Origin: Methanothrix sp.
GTDB lineage: Archaea > Halobacteriota > Methanosarcinia > Methanotrichales > Methanotrichaceae
Length of the DNA stretch: 9,615 bases
Reading direction: 5' to 3'
Assembly (NCBI GenBank): GCA_028688535.1
Contig: JAQTXY010000045.1
Location: 1 to 9,615 of the forward strand
Positions 5,664 to 9,615 of this stretch are shown piece by piece (within the stretch, counting starts at the first letter, position 1; the number at the start of each line of letters is the position of its first letter). Under the pieces are notes generated by a model. That model searched no databases and was not told where the DNA came from. It saw only the letters and a list, made by a program, of their open reading frames with translations. The position numbers were made by a program, and so were the translations under genes.

Positions 5664-6059
5664 ATGAGACAATTCTCTGTAAAAGTTCTGGATGATGCCG
5701 ACCGGGAATTCGTAGAGGTTCTGCGAGAACTTGACATTCCCAGAAATGTGGCCAGTATGATCACTTATCTGGCCAATGTGGAAGAGGCCACCTCTCGGGA
5801 GATAGAGATCGGCTCGAACCTGCGCCAACCAGAGGTAAGTATTGCTATGCGTACGCTGCGCAGCAACAATTGGGTAGAAGAAAGAGAGATTAAAAAGGAC
5901 GGAAAGGGTCGGCCCATGAAGGTTTACAGGCTTACTATATCCTTGGACGAAATCATAAAGCACTTCGAGGATGAGAAAAGAAGAGAGTCGGCCAAAACAC
6001 AAGAGAGCATCGAGAAGCTCAAGGAATTAAGTAGGGGCTTGAGCGTAACGCCTTCCTAG
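5664..6059 (+). CDS. Winged helix-turn-helix transcriptional regulator
   Basis: A 131-aa predicted DNA-binding protein. Residues 14-38 (EFVEVLRELDIPRNVASMIT and onward) form the first helices. SREIEIGSNLRQPEVSIAMR (44-63) is the helix-turn-helix, with the recognition helix about 54-66. RSNNWVEEREIKKDGKGRPMK (split at 66-86) plus VYRL forms the wing, whose KGRPxKxYRL pattern is typical of archaeal ArsR-like and TrmB-like regulators. The C-terminus (95-124) is a charged helix, probably a coiled coil for dimerisation. There is no metal-binding Cys/His set, so metal sensing is unlikely. Start support is good: GAGG is 5 bases upstream of the ATG and a TATA box is in place. No gene follows on the same strand, so the target is not apparent; an inverted repeat around its own TATA box suggests self-regulation. 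The ligand is unknown. Confidence 0.85.
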   Translation: MRQFSVKVLDDADREFVEVLRELDIPRNVASMITYLANVEEATSREIEIGSNLRQPEVSIAMRTLRSNNWVEEREIKKDGKGRPMKVYRLTISLDEIIKHFEDEKRRESAKTQESIEKLKELSRGLSVTPS

Positions 6060-6068
6060 AGCAAAGAT

Positions 6069-6094
6069 GAGATGGTGAAGATACATCCCATCTC
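6069..6094 (+). terminator. Stem-loop just after the regulator gene
   Basis: GAGATGG at 6069-6075 pairs with CCATCTC at 6088-6094 (7 bp, 12-base loop), beginning 10 bases after the regulator stop. It could shape the mRNA 3' end. Archaeal termination depends mainly on U-runs, which are absent here, so the label is tentative. Confidence 0.35.
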
Positions 6095-6103
6095 CCCTTA
6101 AAT

Positions 6104-6176
6104 TGTAGCAGGGCCTTACGCGGATCAGCCAGGAAAGCAAAACGGTGGCGGCGCACTTGCAGAGCGAACTGCTACA
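6104..6176. repeat. 8-bp inverted repeat enclosing 57 bases
   Basis: TGTAGCAG at 6104-6111 is the exact reverse complement of CTGCTACA at 6169-6176. The enclosed 57 bases are GC-rich compared with their flanks and hold only weak internal pairings (GCCA/TGGC, GCAG/CTGC). No target-site duplication is visible, so there is no support for a mobile element. Confidence 0.35.
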
Positions 6177-6177
6177 T

Positions 6178-6248
6178 ATTCAATTAAAAATGATAAAATA
6201 TAGGCGCCATGCCATAGTACGCCTCTGGCATCGGGCCTTTGATTGAAT
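6178..6248. ncRNA. Candidate structured element between convergent genes (RNA or bidirectional terminator)
   Basis: Two nested stems are visible. The outer stem pairs ATTCAATTAAA (6178-6188) with TTTGATTGAAT (6238-6248): 11 consecutive pairs, one of them G-U. The inner stem spans 6203-6237: ATGCCA/TGGCAT (6 bp, loop 6215-6225) extended by CC/GG and GGC/GCC across two single-base bulges. A 14-base AT-rich bulge (6189-6202) lies on the left arm only. It sits between the convergent regulator and the small charged ORF. The wobble pair makes the plus-strand transcript slightly better paired. It matches no RNA family I know; a two-way terminator or processing signal is equally possible. Confidence 0.35.
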
Positions 6249-6266
6249 TCTCTCCAGTAAAAGAAT

Positions 6267-6389
6267 CTATTTTACGTCTTCTCCCCTACCCCGGAGGTCA
6301 TCAAGGTTATCTTCCATGAGCTTCTTGCTTTTGATCTCTTCTTTTTTGCCACCCTTTCTCTCGGTATTTCTTTTCTTAAAATCAGCCAA
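6267..6389 (-). CDS. Small highly charged protein, 40 aa, unknown function
   Basis: Reading from a TTG at 6389-6387 gives MADFKKRNTERKGG, then a Lys/Glu-rich middle (KKEEIKSKKLMEDNL), then DDLRGRGEDVK and TAG at 6269-6267. GGTGAG lies 4-5 bases upstream of the TTG; the alternative GTG at 6398 adds three residues (MRF) but has a poorer site. A TATA-like TTAATTATA at about 6421-6429 on the minus strand would start transcription near 6400. More than half of the residues are charged, with no hydrophobic core, so it is probably disordered or a nucleic-acid/protein-binding peptide. It lies 52 bases after the methyltransferase stop, so co-transcription is also possible. I do not recognise a family. 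Confidence 0.42.
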   Translation of the reverse strand: MADFKKRNTERKGGKKEEIKSKKLMEDNLDDLRGRGEDVK

Positions 6390-6441
6390 GAATCTCACCT
6401 ATTCCATCCATACCGGGAACTATAATTAACCTTTCCGTTCA

Positions 6442-7317
6442 TCATTGCTTTTCTGCCAAATAAGCCCACTGGTCATAAATTCCCTTGGAGTCGCGATTAT
6501 CGATTACCTTGCCCTTCCACCCGGCATCCCCAAGTGCTTTCGCGATGAGTTCCGCTTCTTTTTGCGTGTAAACGGTAAATAAAACCCTATTTTTCGCAAG
6601 GCTGGAGGCTTTGAGGAGAATGTCCCTCCAAAGAGGCCAGTTGAAATCGTCAATCAGCCCTACCATAAATCCCAAAACAGTACAGAAAGATCGGGCAGGA
6701 AAGATGCGGGGCAATAGCCTGGCATCCAGGACGAAGCATCTCTTAGGGTCCAAAAATCCGCTCTTTAGACCCTGGCATAGATCGCAGCGATCATAGTCCA
6801 TCGAGAGAGGGCTATGCCCCTGACGAATGAGCGCCTGTGTGGCCATGCCGCTGCCGCAGCATATCTCCAGTATGCTTTCGCCTTTGGGAAGTATCGGCTG
6901 CAAGAGCTGCATTAGCCTCTCGATCCGCTCTTCGATATAAAGAGGCGCGCCTTTCATAGAGCAGCTCTCGCAAAAGAACTCTGCTGCCAGAGAATTGGCG
7001 AAATATTCCGTCAGAGCCGAGAAAAAGTCCACCTCATCTGCCTGCACCGTCTTGATGATCTTCGATCGCCATTTTCCGGCATGCTCCGACAAAATCTTTG
7101 GGGATGAATAATGATCTGTGAGGAGCAGCCATAGCTTCGCCGGCTCGGATAGGTGCAGGGCGAATCCCATATCTTTGACATCAATGCAGGCATCTACATC
7201 CAGACCTTCCTGCAGTATCTCTGTGGTGACGGGCAGCTCCAGCAAATCTTGCCAGGACTCTTCTGCGAGAAATATATCCTCGTCCTCTCCCAGGTTCAGT
7301 AGATGATTTAGTAGCAC
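6442..7317 (-). CDS. Class I SAM-dependent methyltransferase, substrate unknown
   Basis: A 291-aa protein in two parts. Residues 1-125 are a helical N-terminal region with no recognised domain (LWLLLTDHYSSPKI, then VDFFSALTEYFANSLAAEF). Residues 130-291 are a Rossmann methyltransferase: motif I ILEICCGSGMATQAL (149-163) for SAM binding, acidic D174 at the end of strand 2 (PLSMDYD), motif III VLDARLLP (196-203), a strand-4 region TVLGFMVGLIDDF and a final strand RVLFTVY. The substrate is not evident; the motifs fit small-molecule or protein methyltransferases equally well. An unusual feature is cysteine richness, with two CxxC pairs (C116/C119, C178/C181) plus C153-C154, C194 and C212. The start is a GTG with GGAGTGG just upstream; no ATG is available near the N-terminus. 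The gene is divergent from the HhH-MutS gene across a 100-base AT-rich spacer. Confidence 0.75.
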   Translation of the reverse strand: MLLNHLLNLGEDEDIFLAEESWQDLLELPVTTEILQEGLDVDACIDVKDMGFALHLSEPAKLWLLLTDHYSSPKILSEHAGKWRSKIIKTVQADEVDFFSALTEYFANSLAAEFFCESCSMKGAPLYIEERIERLMQLLQPILPKGESILEICCGSGMATQALIRQGHSPLSMDYDRCDLCQGLKSGFLDPKRCFVLDARLLPRIFPARSFCTVLGFMVGLIDDFNWPLWRDILLKASSLAKNRVLFTVYTQKEAELIAKALGDAGWKGKVIDNRDSKGIYDQWAYLAEKQ

Positions 7318-7387
7318 ACCACTCCATTCACTTGCCCCGGAATATCAATCTTATCGCATTCGTTTCCGGCAAGGCTGGCGGAACAAT

Positions 7388-7397
7388 TATATTATAT
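7388..7397 (+). promoter_or_regulatory. TATA region of the HhH-MutS-like gene
   Basis: The bases TATATTATAT-like (TATATTATATTCC region) are centred near 7392, which predicts a start site at about 7417, next to the TTG start at 7418. The mRNA may therefore be leaderless or have a very short leader. Confidence 0.35.
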
Positions 7398-7417
7398 TCC
7401 TGGCAAAATGGGGCTGT

Positions 7418-9421
7418 TTGAAATTAGTAGATCTGCCCGGGGTGGGCTCTCGCATTAGAGAGCGCCTATTGGAGCAATATGGGGATGAGGAAAAAGCCCT
7501 ACAGGCAGTTTTAAACGCCGACGTAGCCGGCCTGTGCAGGGCTCTGAGCGAACGCCAGGCTCTCTTCTTGGTCTCGCATGTCAGGGGATTGAAGTACGCC
7601 GTCACGCCCGAGCAGTTCCTGGCCACGGATGAAGCGAGCAGAATTCAACAGGCACTCATCTCCCACCTGGCCAGCTATGCGCATACCGAATACGCCAGGC
7701 TCAAGATCGGTACTCTGTTCGCCTCATCCTCAGCACAGCTTCTGGCCGAGAACCGCAAAACCGCCCTGGCGGCGGTTTCAGCCGCGCAGAAGATGCAGGG
7801 CCAGGGCCTGGAGGAACTGCTGAAAAAGATCCAGCCACTGCGCGAGAAGGCGACAGCGCGAGTCAGGGAGAGAGCTGTGGCCGCCACCTCGACCGAGGCT
7901 TTTCAGAGGCTTAAGACGAGGGGGATGGACAGGCTGATCGACCTGCATCTGGCCGAAAGTCCAGCGGAGCTAACGGACCTGGCCAAAAGCTACAGCCACG
8001 TCTGCCTGGTAGGCGAAGAGATGGGAGGGCAGGCGGCAGAGGATATGGAAAGGGCCGAGTCTCTGGAGGAGTGGTACCTGGTGCCTGAGGCGGTCCTGGG
8101 ATTTTATGAGGAGAATTTAGAGCCTCTGCTGGCGGCGGCCCAGGCGGCAAGAAAGCTGCAGGATGCAGGCATTGCCGGATTTGGGGGATGGGAGACACTG
8201 CATAAGCTGCTTGCCAGGCTAAATGAGAGCGGGGATAAAGAAGGGGAACGGCTGGAGAAGCTGGCAGCATGCCTGGGCGAGCGCTCAGAGGAAGCTGCCG
8301 CCTGGGCCAATGAGGAGCTGAAGAGCAAGATAGAGAAGAGTTCGCTAACCCTGGGCGGCACAGACCTGCTACTGGTCATGAGCCGGGGAGAGGGCGTGCG
8401 AGAGCTATTGGAGGTGCAGATGAAGAGCGTCTTTGCAGAGGTCCTCAAAGCTGCAAAGGCGCGAGCGGCAAGCGATCTGGAGCTGATAGGAGCGGAAACG
8501 GTGTGGCTGGATGAGATCTTTTCTGGAGAGATCAGCTATCCTCTGGAGCTGGACCGGCAGGCACTGCGCTCCTTTGAGCAGGAGCTAAGAAGCCGCAAGG
8601 AAGGGCGGGGCCTGAAGACGAAAAGAGAAAATGCGCGGGGCCTGCAAGACAAAAGAGATGAGGCTGCCGCCCTCGTGCATGCCCTGATGGAGTTTGACTA
8701 TGCCTACGCTCTGGGGCGGTTTGCCCTGGCAGAGAATCTCACCTTCCCAGAGATTGCTCTGGAGCCGTGCCTCTCCTTTGCGGAGGGCCGTCATCTCTTC
8801 TTGGAAAAGCCTGAGCCAGTGAGCTACTCCCTCGGCAGCGCCGATCGCCCTGAGAAGGTGGCGCTCTTAAGCGGAGTCAACTCGGGCGGCAAGACCACGC
8901 TCCTGGACCTGATCTCTCAGATCGCCATCCTGGCGCACATGGGCCTGCCCGTGCCCGCTAAAGTCTGCCGGCTCTCTCTCTTTGAGGAGTTTTACTACTT
9001 TAGCAAGAGCCGCGGCACGCTCTCTGCTGGGGCATTTGAGACGGCCATGAGGAAGTTTGCCGTGGTGGAGAATGAGAAACGAAAGCTGGTTTTAGCGGAT
9101 GAGCTGGAGGCCATCACCGAGCCGGGAGCCTCGGCGCGCATTATCGCCTGCATGCTCGATGAGCTGAACCGGCGCGGCTGCGTGGCGGTCTTCGTGAGCC
9201 ACCTGGCAGAGGATGTGCGCCGCTATGTGGAGACGCCGGTGCGGGTGGACGGCATCGAGGCTGAGGGGCTGGATGAGAACAACAACCTGCGAGTCAGCCG
9301 AAGCCCGCGCTACAACTATCTGGCCAAGAGCACTCCCGAGTTGATACTGGACAGGCTGGTGCGCTCCACCAAGGGCCCGGAGCGGGAGTTTTATGCCAGA
9401 CTGCTGGCGAAGTTCAAATGA
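7418..9421 (+). CDS. MutS-family ATPase with N-terminal helix-hairpin-helix (archaeal MutS2-like type)
   Basis: A 667-aa protein. Residues 1-60 hold a helix-hairpin-helix module (LPGVGSRIRERLLEQYG, then ADVAGLCRALSERQALFLV), a DNA-backbone binding fold. Residues about 100-460 are a long helical core/clamp region, Glu/Lys/Ala-rich with coiled-coil character (EEAAAWANEELKSKIEKSS). The MutS ATPase follows: Walker A GVNSGGKTT (486-494, K492); an ST-like segment GTLSAGAFET; Walker B LVLADELEAITEP with D561/E562; and the H-loop VFVSHLAED (H595). There is no N-terminal mismatch-recognition domain with the Phe-x-Glu motif and no C-terminal Smr nuclease domain, so canonical mismatch repair is unlikely; recombination or branched-DNA binding fits the MutS2/MutS5-like group better. 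The start is a TTG (MKLVDLPGVG); the ATG at 7408 is in another frame. It stands alone in its operon. Confidence 0.85.
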   Translation: MKLVDLPGVGSRIRERLLEQYGDEEKALQAVLNADVAGLCRALSERQALFLVSHVRGLKYAVTPEQFLATDEASRIQQALISHLASYAHTEYARLKIGTLFASSSAQLLAENRKTALAAVSAAQKMQGQGLEELLKKIQPLREKATARVRERAVAATSTEAFQRLKTRGMDRLIDLHLAESPAELTDLAKSYSHVCLVGEEMGGQAAEDMERAESLEEWYLVPEAVLGFYEENLEPLLAAAQAARKLQDAGIAGFGGWETLHKLLARLNESGDKEGERLEKLAACLGERSEEAAAWANEELKSKIEKSSLTLGGTDLLLVMSRGEGVRELLEVQMKSVFAEVLKAAKARAASDLELIGAETVWLDEIFSGEISYPLELDRQALRSFEQELRSRKEGRGLKTKRENARGLQDKRDEAAALVHALMEFDYAYALGRFALAENLTFPEIALEPCLSFAEGRHLFLEKPEPVSYSLGSADRPEKVALLSGVNSGGKTTLLDLISQIAILAHMGLPVPAKVCRLSLFEEFYYFSKSRGTLSAGAFETAMRKFAVVENEKRKLVLADELEAITEPGASARIIACMLDELNRRGCVAVFVSHLAEDVRRYVETPVRVDGIEAEGLDENNNLRVSRSPRYNYLAKSTPELILDRLVRSTKGPEREFYARLLAKFK

Positions 9422-9433
9422 GAATGTGCTCCT

Positions 9434-9441
9434 TTTATATT
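9434..9441 (+). promoter_or_regulatory. TATA box with leaderless spacing before the 9461 gene
   Basis: TTTATATT, a near-consensus box A, is centred about 24 bases before the ATG at 9461, so the predicted transcript starts at or next to the ATG. No ribosome-binding site is visible in the 20 bases before it (AGACAGACTATTTCT), which agrees with a leaderless mRNA. Confidence 0.5.
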
Positions 9442-9460
9442 CCAGAGACAGACTATTTCT

Positions 9461-9615
9461 ATGGAAATCTGGCAGATAGTTGTGATCTGTATTCTCATGT
9501 TCCCCCTCTTTCTCATCGCCAATTACGTCGTGGTCAAGAAAGCGGCTTCAGAGCGACGCAATCGCGACGAGCGGGTGGAGAGGGCAGTGGCGGCGAGCGT
9601 GGCAGCCAGCTACGC
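9461..9615 (+). CDS. Small membrane-anchored protein, N-terminal part (runs off the window)
   Basis: An open frame of 51 full codons to the window end. It begins MEIWQIVVICILMFPLFLIA, so residues 4-25 form a transmembrane anchor or uncleaved signal. A strongly charged stretch follows (KKAASERRNRDERVERAV), then the start of an Ala-rich segment (AASVAASYA). The charge pattern suggests a membrane anchor with a cytoplasmic helical domain, possibly a coiled coil. I do not recognise a family from this part. It begins 39 bases after the MutS-like gene but has its own TATA box, so it is probably an independent unit. Confidence 0.55.
   Translation, partial: MEIWQIVVICILMFPLFLIANYVVVKKAASERRNRDERVERAVAASVAASY

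Noticed and set aside
6104..6176. A tRNA-sized (73-base) segment closed by a 7-8 bp acceptor-like stem
   Set aside because: There is no GTTCRANTCC T-arm, no D-arm consensus and no anticodon stem in the right place, so it is not a tRNA.
7408..7410. ATG as the start of the MutS-like gene
   Set aside because: It is in a different frame and reaches a stop after 16 codons; the helix-hairpin-helix begins directly after the TTG at 7418.
7911..8448. Long open frames on the minus strand inside the MutS-like gene (119 and 114 codons)
   Set aside because: Compositional shadows of a GC-rich real gene: Ser/Pro/Arg-rich translations, no ribosome-binding sites, and the plus-strand frame has clear ATPase motifs.
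1..9615. CRISPR arrays, insertion sequences, integrase genes and attachment sites
   Set aside because: I saw no regularly spaced direct repeats, transposase or integrase motifs, or terminal repeats with target duplications.

Overview
The window looks like a chromosomal segment of a methanogenic archaeon, most likely Methanosarcinales and possibly the Methanothrix/Methanosaeta group. Reasons seen in the sequence: archaeal TATA boxes of the TTTATATC/TATAAAA type about 40 bases or less upstream of several starts; GAGG/AGGAG ribosome-binding sites alongside apparently leaderless genes; a short (221 aa) archaeal-type thymidylate synthase; a MutS-like ATPase with an N-terminal helix-hairpin-helix; and a pentapeptide-repeat protein fused to a pore-like membrane domain. 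The genus is inference. I see no tRNA, rRNA, CRISPR array, insertion sequence or phage gene.

Layout. 1-356 (+): the C-terminal end of a peptidase U32 family protein. 374-676 (-): a Dabb (stress-responsive A/B barrel) protein, convergent with it. 833-1753 (-): a secreted beta-propeller with tectonin-like repeats, divergent from 1884-2294 (+), a PsiE-family membrane protein. 2398-4333 (-): three same-strand genes, read from the right as a 51-aa SAP-like protein, thymidylate synthase, and a pentapeptide-repeat/pore-domain membrane protein. 4421-4627 (-): a 68-aa single-span membrane protein, divergent from 4752-5291 (+), a PD-(D/E)XK nuclease-fold protein related to Holliday junction resolvases. 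5292-5663: an AT-rich intergenic stretch ending in the promoter of 5664-6059 (+), a winged-helix regulator. 6060-6266: a non-coding convergence region dense in inverted repeats. 6267-6389 (-): a 40-aa charged ORF. 6442-7317 (-): a class I SAM-dependent methyltransferase, divergent from 7418-9421 (+), the HhH-MutS-like ATPase. 9461-end (+): the N-terminus of a small membrane protein with a leaderless-type promoter.

How the genes relate. This is mostly a string of short transcription units arranged divergently or convergently, not one operon. The only clear coupling is the SAP-like protein and thymidylate synthase (15-base gap). Three genes point to DNA metabolism (thymidylate synthase, resolvase-like nuclease, MutS-like ATPase), but they are not adjacent and share no promoter, so a joint pathway is not shown. 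I found no convincing new multi-gene system. The observations most worth following up are the structured intergenic region at 6060-6266, the small protein coupled to thyA, the pore-like domain lacking a recognisable selectivity filter, and the inverted repeat bracketing the regulator's TATA box.
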